From: Roridomyces roridus
Taxonomy: Eukaryota; Basidiomycota; Agaricomycetes; Agaricales; Mycenaceae
Reading direction: 5' to 3'
Length of the DNA stretch: 64,000 bases
Assembly: GCA_029378245.1 (NCBI GenBank)
Contig: JARKIF010000011.1
Coordinates: forward strand, 992,001 to 1,056,000
Of this stretch, positions 33,332 to 43,542 are shown in pieces. The notes under the pieces were generated by a model that was given only the letters and a program-made list of their open reading frames with translations, was not told the DNA's origin and searched no databases. Position 1 is the first letter of the stretch, and every line of letters begins with the position of its first letter. A program made the position numbers and the translations under genes.

Positions 33332-34112
33332 GAATCTTACTATAGGCAATGCTGATACGCAGCGTCACGCGCACTAGTGTATAGTAGATAGCTCGAGTAG
33401 GTAATGTCCTAGAAGTAGACCGCGAAGCGATACAACTCCACAACACACTAACCACACAACACACACACAATTCCTTGACTAGCACGCTGACACCTAACGG
33501 TTGAGTTCGGGGTCGTCTGAAGTATACAGATAAGACTGATACTCCGCGGTTTGGTTCTCGGAAGCTTGTAGGTTGATTCTCGAGGTTTCACACCAAGTTC
33601 AATGTCTTTGAACGAAGAGGAAACTCTTTATGACGGGCGTTTTCATCAAAAAATCGAGGGCGTAGTTTGAAGTTGTATTGTATAGACAAATGCGAACAAG
33701 AATAACCAAACCTTTACTCTGACCAACTCTGACCACCAATCCTCTGCCGCAACATGAAGTTCAAGAGGTCAACGAGGACGGAAGTTTATTAATGGTGTTG
33801 TGGTCTTGCAGACCTGTGGTCAGCCGGTGGTTTGCCGGCTGTACCTGTGGTTTCCTCTGGCCAGCGACTGGTGGTCGACCTTGGCCAGCCGGTGGTGACT
33901 TTGGCAGCCCACTGACCGGCTAATTTGGCCACTGTCGGATAGTATACTTAGCTGGATGGGCTGCCTCCCGCCGTTCCTCTCTCTCTCTCTTTCAGTCACT
34001 CGTTTATCGCGTCTACCAGCCACTCGTTTTCCCCAGCCCGTCGTGAGTACTTTCACGCTGGCCACTGCGAGTTTTTCTGCTTGAAATTTGCTGACAATCC
34101 TCCAGCAATCCG

Positions 34113-35892
34113 ATGGACGCCCAGGGCTTCGCCAGTCTTTTTTTTCAATTCCTGCAAAATCATGTCCAGCCTCCAGCTATGAGGGGCAGCCAGCAACCTC
34201 TCGCACCAACTATATCCCCGACTCTGCCGCCAGCGACAGCTCACCCCTCGATCCAACTTGCTCCGACCGGCACTGGTGCGCCGGCAGCTTCCACCATCAG
34301 CCAGGTTCCCATCGCCACGGAAGGAGCCGCGCCAATCGGGCCATACGAGAGCTTGAGGCCTCAACAGTCGTCTCTACGCCTGGAGCTTCCGCCACTACCC
34401 AGACCGTCGAATGCAGCACCTGCTGCCAACATTAACTCAATCGTTAACCAAGCACGACTGGCACACTCGGGCGCCTCGCAGCTTCGAGTCCCCACCCTGA
34501 CACGGCGTCATGCCCGTGCCAATATTAGCCCCATCGCTCGCCCTGCTGCCACCTCCCGTCCCAGCCTACCTCGCCCGCCAACCATAAATTCATGTCTCTT
34601 CGTGCGCGGAACCGAAACATATCTTCGTACACTCAATGTCATCCTACCCCCTGTCGTATGTCCAATTTTTGCTATCTAACACCAGGTCTGACATTGGTCT
34701 CAAGCAGGACAACGAGGAAATCTTTTTTATGCGGTTCCTGCGCGGTTCCTTCCTCGCACACATGCGTCGCTTTGGGCTTGTTGTCGAGGACAGTCCTCTT
34801 GCATCCACACCTGTTACCGCACACATTCGGTCTCTCGTCGACGTCCTCCGCGAGCGCGGAATAAATGTTGACCACCCCGCCGAAACTGCACTGCTTGCCC
34901 ACGAGGGCATGCCTCTTATCCCCCTCTATGTCGGTAACCGAGGTGTAGCACGACCGAGCGATAATCAGATCCGTCTTCGCCTTAGCCCCCTCCCCCCCCA
35001 ATCCACCTTGGCCGACATGGCGGCCAGTCGGCTTCGTTTCGCCATCCCCGGTCTGTGCATTGAAACCGTCGACGGAGAGTCCTACTTTTGTATCCAGTGG
35101 GGTATGTTCATTTCATTTTCGCTTCACCATTAGTACTGACAGCACTTTAGTTATGTCGCAAGAGTTCCTTTCCGCCACTTTCAGGCTCCCGGGAATCGGC
35201 CAAGAAGCACGCCTTCACCATTGTCTCCCCCGCCGCATTAATTTGGTGTTTCCCCGTGATCGTGAATTTGTGCCTTGGCCCCATGAGGATGGTGCATCGT
35301 CATGCGATGGAGGCGACGTCGCCAACCTTTCTGATTTAGATGATGAGGAAATGGATGTGGTGGTAAGCTGACTCGTCTGCCATCTGCTTCGTTGAGCTCA
35401 CCTTATCTAGGCGTCGGTGGTCCATCCCGTAGCCGAAACCAGACTGCCCCATCTCCCTGCCTCCATCTGGGATGACGAACAGCCATGGCCGCCTGCGTCA
35501 CGCGGCAGGCATCCTGCTTTCACTGAGTCTTCAGTCTATGTGGCGGCGAGGGGCGCTTCAAACACCCCGCTCCGTGTCATCTACAGCGGTGACACACTTG
35601 CTGAGGCTGCAGATGAGCTCCTCGCTGCCATTGGTCGGTGTGTCGATGCCAACGATTTCACCGACGTTTTATCCGAGGACCAGAATGCAATCCTGTAAGC
35701 AGCTCCTTACATATTCGACCACGGCCAATCACTGACATTTGATACAGCTACTACCCGCGCACACCAGAAGAGCGCGACAGCGGGGATGGGGTTGTGCGTT
35801 CCCTCGGCGAAGGGGTCCTCCGGGACGTATATCAAGAAGCATTCTCGAAGGTCATGGCTGGCAGCAGCCGATGGCTCACACCCCTGTCATGA
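34113..35892 (+). CDS. Basidiomycete-specific protein (HECT-like-associated family), truncated
   Basis: The N-terminus (MDAQGFASLFFQFLQNHVQP) and a Pro/Gln-rich arm lead to RPPTINSCLFVRGTETYLRT. The following exons have EEIFFMRFLRGSFLAHMRRF, WPHEDGASSCDGGDVANLSD, YSGDTLAEAADELLAAIGRC and YYPRTPEERDSGDGVVRSLG then VYQEAFSKV. This order is typical, as I recall, of a large Agaricomycete family that continues into a HECT-like C-terminal domain. Here the frame ends two codons inside an LTR at 35885, so the C-terminal part is missing. The first intron (about 34652-34684) does not restore frame with standard splice sites, which may mean a small indel. Probably a broken gene. Confidence 0.5.
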
Positions 35893-36254
35893 AATGACCC
35901 CAGGCAACAACCCGACGGGTTGTAACCCGATCAACCATCAAACCATCAATACCCTAATCAGTGATCATCATTGATCGGGCGGGTCTTGTCTCAACCCCTG
36001 CTTGGTACTCCACTCTCCCCTGCATTTAAACCCCTACTGGTCTCGATCGCCCCTGCTCCTACCTCCTACCCCCTACCTCCTCGTACCTAATTCGATCATG
36101 TAGTATATATACCCGTCTACAGTCTCAGTACTGTAGACGAATCTAGTCTATTCTCCCTACGGCTTGCTCTACCTCTTGAGTCTCGTCTGCTGCTCTTCGC
36201 TCGGTCGCCTCGTTCGTTGCCGACTAGAACCCGACTTAGCCCTAGGTGCTGACA
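35885..36254 (+). repeat. 5' LTR of a Ty3/gypsy element (370 bp)
   Basis: Starts TGTCATGA and ends CTGACA, giving a TGTCA/TGACA terminal inverted repeat. It contains a TATA box (36104-36111) and is followed by a candidate self-primer binding site and a Gag frame on the same strand. The matching 3' LTR is not in the window. Confidence 0.65.
36104..36144 (+). promoter_or_regulatory. LTR promoter: TATA box and probable transcript start
   Basis: TATATATA at 36104-36111. About 31 bases after its first T lies AGACGAATCT (36135-36144), which would be the 5' end of the transcript and is the exact reverse complement of 36257-36266. Confidence 0.6.
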
Positions 36255-36256
36255 AA

Positions 36257-36266
36257 AGATTCGTCT
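36257..36266 (+). other. Candidate primer-binding site, self-primer type
   Basis: AGATTCGTCT, two bases after the LTR end. It is complementary to the predicted first ten bases of the element's own transcript rather than to an obvious tRNA 3' end. Confidence 0.55.
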
Positions 36267-36299
36267 CCCCTTTACTCGAACACTCGACCGAACGAAACG

Positions 36300-37409
36300 A
36301 TGGACCCTACTGCACTGGGTATACCGAACCGAGATGCGTTCCAGTCGACGGACGCCATCCACTATCAAGGATTGGATCAAACGGCACGCGAAGCCCACAT
36401 ATTCGATCGCGCGGAAGCGCTGAGCGCCGCAACTCGCGGGCTATTGACGGAAATCTGGGGACCAGACGGGAACCCGGAGGCGGGGTTGCAAGCCGGAGTC
36501 TTGCACCTACAGAACGATCTCCAGGATGCATTCCAACGCATCTTGATGATGGAGGACCATATTGCGAAGACCAACAGCGTCATGTTGGATATACTGAAGA
36601 ACCAGTTGGACGCGAAACAGGGCGGTGGCGATAAATCCCGCAGAGCGCGGGTTGCTGCCCCCGCCGACTTTTCCGGGGCTGCCGAGACCGTGGACGGGTT
36701 CTTGGCGGGTTGCTACCTTAACTTCCAGGACAACCCCGTATACGAAAAGGACTCTGCCAAGATCAATTTCACCCTGTCTTACATGAAAGGGGGGTCTGCG
36801 GCGATCTGGGCCGAAAACGTAGTAAAGGCCATGCGCAACGGCAGCGGCACTGGCGCCTATACCACCTACGCGGCGTTCGAGGCCGACATTATCTCCAGCT
36901 TCAAAGGAGGAGCCCAGGTGGAGGAAGCCCAAGCCAAGATGGAACACCTTCGACAGGCGAATGGTACGGCCACGAGCTACTTCACCATTCTCGACTCGTA
37001 TAACAGAACGGCGGGATACAACGATACTACGCTTATCCGCCTCCTCAAGACAGGTCTCAGCCAAGAGGTGGTGGAATCGATTTACGAAGGAGTTAACGGA
37101 GAACTCCCCAAGACCTACGCAGGGTGGAAAGAAGAAGCCATCAAACGTGATGGGCTCAAGAGACAGTTCCGCGTCCTGAAGAATACTCTCCTGACAGGAG
37201 ATAAGGCGGGATTCGGGAAAGCGGGGAACCCCAACTCGGGGTCGTACGAAGGCGGGGGACGGAACCCGATGCAGAACCCGAAACGACTTGAAGGGTTCAA
37301 TCGTACGGAAGGGTTCAACCGATTCGGCACCCAGCGCACGAACACGAACACGAACGCTTCAGGAAGCAGTACCAGCAACCCCACTATACGTACCAGCATT
37401 GCTACAACC
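36300..37409 (+). CDS. Ty3/gypsy Gag, truncated
   Basis: From ATG 36300 the frame reads MDPTALGIPNRDAFQS. It has coiled-coil-prone LHLQNDLQDAFQRILMMEDH and then the retroviral-Gag-type capsid block: VDGFLAGCYLNFQDNP, FTLSYMKGGSAAIWAENVV, FEADIISSFKG, QAKMEHLRQANGTATSYF and LLKTGLSQEVVESIYEG. A basic Gly/Asn-rich region follows. The CCHC knuckle expected next is missing, because the chromovirus LTR begins at 37410 and the frame closes inside it at 37433. Pol is absent. Confidence 0.8.
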
Positions 37410-37847
37410 TGTAAGGGCAACTCTGCACACTGAGGATACATGCTCAGCCTGGATAGAGGGGATCCGAAGTGTGAATAAAAGAAATACGAATACATCCTGC
37501 AACGCACCTGGATAGAGGGGATCCGAAGAGAAATCACTCTAAGGAACCCTCTGCCCAGGTACGGCCTATATACTTATCTAGATCGATCCTTATCCGACGG
37601 GAGCGCATGGCGGGAGGCGGATCTTTGATGGATGCATATGGCGCGAGCGATGTCGCATGCAGTATCCCATCGTGATCGGAACAACGATGATCCGGGGAAG
37701 GGTGATGGACCGAGGCCGGTGGAAGAGGCGCGAGGGCGAAGGGGAGTGGAGACCGAGGGGGAGAGGTGAGGTCCGAGGTCCGACGGATCGGAGGCGTCGG
37801 AGGTACCGGAGGACCGGAGAGGGTGCGGAACGGGAGTTCCCCTTGCA
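37410..37847 (-). repeat. 3' LTR of the chromovirus
   Basis: On the plus strand it starts TGTAAGGG and ends CCCTTGCA; the partner LTR ends CCCTTACA. Differences from the partner are seen near 37439, 37441, 37480, 37605 and 37845. Confidence 0.92.
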
Positions 37848-40800
37848 TCACCCCCCCCTTTGATTGCGGCGTCCCGACGCAAGGCACGAACGTCGGCGCG
37901 GGGCTTGTCCGGATAGCGGCGGTAGAAATCCGCCACTAGACCCTCGGAGAATATCCGGTCGTGGCGGACCCATTCGTCGTGGTCGTGGCTATAACCTTTC
38001 CATTTAACGCGGAAATTGAGATGATTATACCGGAACTTAGCGTCCACAATCTCCTCGACCTCATACTCGTTCGGTCCGTAGTCGGCGTCCGGAAGGATCG
38101 GACCGGGCTCCTCGTGGTGTGGTCGACCTGGGAACGGGTCTCCGACCGCGAGCTCGAGTTTGACGACCGGAAAGACGGGGTGTAGGCGGGACAGACTGGC
38201 GGGGAGCTCGAGCTTGAAGGCTCCCTTTCCGACGACCTTTATGACCTTGAACGGACCAAGGCGCTTGTGGGACAGTTTCGGAGACGGCGGGTCGTCCGGA
38301 TGTCCGAAGCGTCGAGCCAGACGCGGTCTCCGAGATTGATGTCCGGAGCGGCAAGGCGGCGGCGGTCGTAGTACTGCTTCTGCTCCGCCTTGGCTTTAAC
38401 GAGCGCGGCTTGAGCTTCGGAGACTCCGTGCGCGATCCGGTCCCGGAATGCCTGAGCGGACTCGACGTCGGACCGGAGGTCGGTAGGCTCAAACCCGAGT
38501 CGAGGGAGGCGGCCGGAGTCGGTCATAAACGGAACTTGCTGCGTGGACGAGTGGAGATGGCTGTTGTAGGCAAAATCCGCGGTCGGAAGGAGTTCGTCCC
38601 AGTCGTCCTGCAGGTAATTAGTGAAGATCCGAATATATTGCTCGAGCTCCTGGTTGACACGCTCGGTCTGTCCATCGGTCTGCGGGTGATACGCCGTGGA
38701 CGTGGCCATCTCCATTCCGATGAGCCGGAAGAGCTCGCGGGGGAACTCGCTGATGAATTGAGTTCCCCGGTCGGAGATGTACCGTTGCTGCACCCCATGG
38801 TGACGCCACACATTCTTGTAATACAGCCGGGCCGCTCCGACGGCATCGACAGTGGTGTGGCACTCCATGAAGTGCGCTCGCTTACCCAGAACGTCAACCG
38901 CGACCATGACCGCGTCGTACCCATGGGCCTCCGGGAGTTCGACTATAAAGTCCACCGACACAGTGTGCCAGCGCTCCGGAGGGATCTCCGTCGGGTGGAG
39001 CTCGCCGACCGGAAGCTTCCGGAGCACCTTGGTCCGGCAGCAGAGGTCGCACGTCGAGACATAGCTTCCTACGTGCCGGGACATCTGGGGCCACCAGTAG
39101 TTCCGCGAAACGAGCTCCAGCGTCTTGAAACGCCCCGCATGCCCTGCGACACGAGTGTCGTGGTGCTGCTCGATGATACGGCGTCGAAGGTCTTTGTCTC
39201 GGGGGACGACTATCCGCCCTCGGAAGTACAGAATTCCGTCAGAGACGTGCCATTCTGACGACCGAGTGGACTTCGACGACCGACCTTTGAGCAGCTCCCG
39301 GGCAGCAAGAGCCACAGCGTCTTCCAGGTCCGGAGCGCGTCTCGGATGTCCCGGAGGACGGAGGCCCCCGGGCCGGAGATGACAACCCCCTCGGTCGCCC
39401 GGACGTGGAACAACTCGGGCCGGAGCAAAGTCACGTCCTCGTTGTCGGAGAACACCCCGTGGTCCGGACGACGAGAGAGTGCGTCTGCGCGCCCCATCTG
39501 AGAGCCGGGCTTGTGGTGAAGCGCGAAATCAAACCGGGACAAGTACAAGGACCATCGTGCTTGTCTCCGGTTGAGATGCTGGGCCTTGCGGAAATACTCG
39601 AGGTTCTTGTGGTCAGTCCAGATCTCGACAGGGTGCTCCGCACCTTCGAGGAAGTGTCGCCATTCCTCTAGTGCGCGGATGATCGCCAGCATCTCCTTGT
39701 CGTGGATCTCGTAGTTGCGCTGAACGTTGGTTAGCGATTTCGAGAAAAACGCAACAGGTCTCCACTTCCCATCGGGGCGGTCTTCTCGTTGAGATAGGAC
39801 CGCCCCTGAGGCGAATTCGCTTGAGTCGGCCTCCAACCTCCACGGTTGAGTCGGGTCCGGAAGAATAAGGACTGGCTCCGAGGTGATCGCGTCCTTGAGG
39901 GCCCGGAAAGCTGCGGCCGCCAGGTCCGACCAGGTCCACCGGGTGTCCTTCGTTAGGTCGAACAACGGCCGCGCAATGCCGGAGAATCCGAGAACGAAAC
40001 GGCGGTAGAAGTTGATGAACCCTAAAAACTGCTGGACGTCCTTCCGGTTCTCCGGCTCCGGCCACTCGGCGATACCCGCGACCTTGGCCGGATCCATCCG
40101 GACGGTGCCGTCAGAGATGATGACGCCGAGATACTCGATCTCCGTGACCTCGAACTGGCACTTCTCGAGTCGGAGGTAGAGCTTGTGTTCTCGGAGCCTC
40201 CGGAGGACTTCCTCGGTGATCCGACGATGGCGCTCGAGGTCTGAGTGCGCGATGAGAATATCATCCAGGTAGATGTAAACGTCACCCGAAAGAATGAGGT
40301 CCTGGAAGATATCATTCATCATCATCTGGAAGGTCGCCGGAGAGTTTGTGAGGCCGAAAAACATGACCAGCGGCTCAAAGAGCCCCCGGTTTGTCCGGAA
40401 GGCAGCCTTCCACTCGTCGCCCTCTTTGATCCGGACATTGTTGAACCCCCAGCGGACGTCGAGCTTGGTGAAGAACCGGCAGTGCTTCAAACGATTAACT
40501 AGGTCATCAATCAGCGGGAGGGGATACCGGTTCTTCACGGTCATCGCGTTCAAAACCCGATAGTCCTGCACGGGCCGGAGCGCTCCGTCCTTCTTTTTGA
40601 TAAAGAAAACCGGAGAGGCCATCGGAGACTTCGAGGGGCGAATCCGGCCAGACCGGAGATTCTCCTCGATGAAGCTGTTGAGCTCCCGTTGCTCCGCCGG
40701 AGCAATCGGATAGCACTTACAGTTAGCCGGCTTGCTGTCCGGAACCAGCTCGATCACGTGGTCCCACGCACGGCGCTCCGGAAGGGCGTCAAACGATTTC

Positions 40801-41774
40801 TCCGCGAACACATCCGCGAATTCCTGGGCCCACTTAGGAAGTTCGGACTTGGGGGGTGCGGAATTGCGAGCGTATCCCTCGGCGAGCCGTTGAGAGAAGG
40901 AGCTGCTCGCTCGGATCTCGGCTTCCGTCGGAGGGGGAAGGAAGGAGGTGTAAAGGATCCGGTCGCCCTCTTCGATCTCAGAGTAGTCGTCGTCATCGTC
41001 CGAGTCCTCGCAAAACTCCTGGGGACCCGGGAGGTCGTCGGCATCGTCGTCCTCTTCGTCTGGACCCGAGTCCGGGAAATCGCCGAGCCGGAGTCGTCGG
41101 AGGTGTTCGGCCTGGATTCCGGTAAGCCTCCGGAGTTCGCGGCGCTCGGCCTTGACTTCGGAGCGACACTCCGAACAAGCCTCGGGGCAGCGGGTCATCT
41201 TGACCGACTGCGTGGCCCAGTCCACCTCCGGGTTATGCTTCCGGAGCCACGAGTGACCTAGGATGAGTTTTTGTCGGCCAAGACGCGTTACCGCAAAGAG
41301 GATGCGCTCCGAGTGACCTTGGTAGCGCAACACCACGTCGACGACCTGACGTATGGATCCCGCTTCGTTCGGCGTGCCGTCAACGTTGAAGACCGGAATC
41401 AGCCGGGGGAGTTCCCGAGTAGGAATCTTGTGCCGAAGCACCAGATCCCTATCGATGAAGTCGGACGTCGCTCTGCAGTCGAGGAGACCTTGGAGGGACA
41501 TTTTAAATGCCGACTGGGTGGACTCGATCTCCAGGGGAATGTGGAGGGAGTTAGCGCCGGGGGTGGCCCAGATCTCGTACGAGTCTGGAGGCAGGCGTTC
41601 CCACGCCCGACGACGGGTCCGAGGCGGAGAAGGGTCTCCGGCTGGGACGGAGGGTTCGGAGGTTCCGGAGGGATCAGGGGGAGATGCGACGGTCGTTTTG
41701 CAAGAGGGATCATATATATTATCGCCAGGATACAAACAAGCAAAACGATTAGACAACGAGGGCGCACCAATCAC
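37574..41774 (-). pseudogene. Chromovirus pol: PR-RT-RH-IN-chromodomain, frameshifted
   Basis: The first frame (41774-39210) has an aspartic protease region LLDCRATSDFID, where the usual D-S/T-G active site reads D-C-R. Reverse transcriptase follows (PVQDYRVLNAMTVKNRYPLP, FTKLDVRWGFNNVRI, FFGLTNSPATFQ, YIYLDDILIAHS), then RNase H (LEADSSEFASGAVLSQ, HDKEMLAIIRALEEWRH, IWTDHKNLEYF). A shift at about 39327-39335 moves to a second frame with integrase: zinc-binding HH and [21 protein letters not shown] and [20 protein letters not shown] second shift at about 38284-38292 moves to a third frame with [20 protein letters not shown] and a chromodomain (EYEVEEIVDAKF, FRVKWKGYSHDHDEWV). That frame has no stop before the 3' LTR and ends inside it at 37574. 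The chromodomain would target histone marks. Confidence 0.88.
37848..37863 (-). other. Polypurine tract
   Basis: In the element's sense direction AAAGGGGGGGGTGA directly precedes the 3' LTR; it is the expected primer for plus-strand DNA synthesis. Confidence 0.75.
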
Positions 41775-43069
41775 TCGTTGTGGGTCACAAAATCCTCCTG
41801 AACCTCCTCAGCCTCGGGTACCTCGGTTGCGGTGACCCGGAGGTGCTCGATAAGCTCTCCGAGCAGCTCCGGACCGAACTGATCCGCGACGTCGAGGGCG
41901 GCCGCCCGAATGTCGACGGCATTCAGACAATCCCGGGCAATGTGGCCAAGCGCGCCACATCGGTAGCAGGCGCGTCCAGCAGGGCGCGCACGAGTTCGGT
42001 CGACGTCCATCAGGACGACGTCGGGGGCACGAGGAGCGGGGGCCTGTCGGGCCAGAGCCGGAAACGCTGCAGGGACAAAAGGCATTACAGCCGGCCGCGG
42101 TCGGACAGGGGCAGCAGCAGCGGCGGGGCGAACCGGTTGCTGGAAGGTTTGCGCGCTCCGGACCGCTTGGTATTGCCGGAACGCGCGCGCACGCCACTCC
42201 GGGTAGGCACTTTCACCCGGAGGGGTGTTCGTCGCGATGGCGACGTTCAGGTCCGGACGGAGGCCGAGCCGGAACTTGGTGACCTTGAGGAGCGGGTCGG
42301 TGTACCCCGCGTCCTCGAACGCATCCTCGAAAGCGTCCGTGTAGAGGTACACGTCCGAGGTGGACATGTGGTACTTGCTCGACTCGAGCTTCCGGCGGGC
42401 AAGCTCAGCCGAGTTCTCCTCGACGAAACGCTCCACGAACTGGGTGCGGAAAAGGACCCAGGTGGGGAAGGGGAATACGTCCTGGCGCCGTGCACGCTCC
42501 GCCCACTTCTGTGCCGAGCCGGTGGACATGTAGCCCAACGCGAAGCGGACAGCGCGCTCCTCCGACGGCTGGAGGCCAGGACCGGGGCTGAACTGCTCCG
42601 GGACTTACGACTTGCACGCGTCAAGGAATGCCCGGCCTGCGGCGCGGTCTCCGTCGAAGCTTGGAGGGGGGTTCGGCCGGAGCAACGACCGGGAGCTGAG
42701 GATGCCCTCTCCGAACAAGGCCGAAGCAAAACGCACCGGAGCGGGGCGCGCGTCGGGGGCGAGATGGGGCGGTGGTTCTCGCGCCTGAGGGGGATGCGCC
42801 GGAGCCTCTGGCACGTGGTCGTCCGGAGGACCGTCAAGGTGTACAAGAAGGCGCTGAAGAATATTTTCGATGCTACCGAAGCGGTCGCCAATTTGTTGTT
42901 CAAAGGTTTCGAGACGTTCTTCGAGATCAGGGGCCGGAGCATTCGGCTGTGGCTGGTCTATGACGTCGAGAGGTTCGGAGTTCGAAACGGAAGGGGCGTC
43001 AAGATAGGGTGGGTCTCCGGCCGCGTCGGAGTCGGAGTCGTCAACGCGCGCGGAGTACGTGCCGGAAAT
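41771..43069 (-). pseudogene. Chromovirus gag with in-frame stop and no ATG
   Basis: The frame reads SGTYSARVDDSDSDAAGD, LEERLETFEQQIGDRFGSI (coiled-coil), PPPSFDGDRAAGRAFLDACK, then a TAA stop at 42607-42605, and continues in the same frame: PEQFSPGPGLQ, FALGYMSTGSAQKWAERAR, TQFVERFVEEN, YRCGALGHIARDC (CCHC knuckle), ending FVTHNE. At the expected start (43069-43067) the codon is ATT, and no other in-frame ATG lies upstream of the stop. Gag and pol are in different frames and meet at 41771-41774. Confidence 0.8.
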
Positions 43070-43090
43070 CTTGACGGGTTAGTCCGTTGG

Positions 43091-43102
43091 AGAGTGATTT
43101 CT
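43091..43102 (-). other. Candidate self-primer binding site of the chromovirus
   Basis: Sense strand AGAAATCACTCT, two bases after the 5' LTR. It is the exact reverse complement of sense AGAGTGATTTCT at 43235-43224 in the LTR. Confidence 0.65.
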
Positions 43103-43104
43103 AC

Positions 43105-43542
43105 TGTAAGGGCAACTCTGCACACTGAGGATACGCGCTCAGCCTGGATAGAGGGGATCCGAAGTGTGAATAAAGGAAATACGAATACATCCTGCAACGC
43201 ACCTGGATAGAGGGGATCCGAAGAGAAATCACTCTAAGGAACCCTCTGCCCAGGTACGGCCTATATACTTATCTAGATCGATCCTTATCCGACGGGAGCA
43301 CATGGCGGGAGGCGGATCTTTGATGGATGCATATGGCGCGAGCGATGTCGCATGCAGTATCCCATCGTGATCGGAACAACGATGATCCGGGGAAGGGTGA
43401 TGGACCGAGGCCGGTGGAAGAGGCGCGAGGGCGAAGGGGAGTGGAGACCGAGGGGGAGAGGTGAGGTCCGAGGTCCGACGGATCGGAGGCGTCGGAGGTA
43501 CCGGAGGACCGGAGAGGGTGCGGAACGGGAGTTCCCCTTACA
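43105..43542 (-). repeat. 5' LTR of the chromovirus
   Basis: Plus-strand start TGTAAGGG, end CCCTTACA: a perfect 8-bp terminal inverted repeat. Carries the promoter described at 43224-43267. Confidence 0.92.
43224..43267 (-). promoter_or_regulatory. Chromovirus LTR TATA box and predicted transcript start
   Basis: Sense TATATA at 43267-43262, with AGAGTGATTTCT beginning at 43235, 32 bases downstream, at the normal TATA-to-start distance. Confidence 0.6.

Larger units (their letters stand above)
31865..34112. other. Gene-poor stretch
   Basis: Holds the dus3 tail fragment (32466-32660) and an 18-bp inverted repeat (33277-33331). 31900-32450 contains short internal repeats (GTTTGTGGAC twice, GAACTAATTCT twice) and no supported gene. 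33815-33960 is low-complexity with repeated AGCCGGTGGT. Elsewhere nothing is recognised. Confidence 0.35.
37410..43542 (-). mobile_element. Ty3/gypsy chromovirus (Tf1/sushi-like), degenerate coding region
   Basis: A full-length element on the minus strand: 5' LTR 43542-43105, self-primer site, gag, pol (protease, reverse transcriptase, RNase H, integrase, chromodomain), polypurine tract, 3' LTR 37847-37410. LTRs are 438 bp each with about five differences, so insertion appears recent. The five bases on the left (CAACC) and right (AGAGG) do not form a target duplication. The left flank is a Gag frame of another element that does not resume on the right. Confidence 0.9.

Noticed and set aside
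38410..39258. 282-residue plus-strand ORF opposite the integrase
   Set aside because: Antisense shadow; the minus strand carries clear integrase motifs.
41780..43210. 476-residue plus-strand ORF over the chromovirus gag
   Set aside because: Antisense shadow of the GC-rich gag frame, which has the CCHC knuckle and Gag-like sequence; the plus-strand product resembles nothing.
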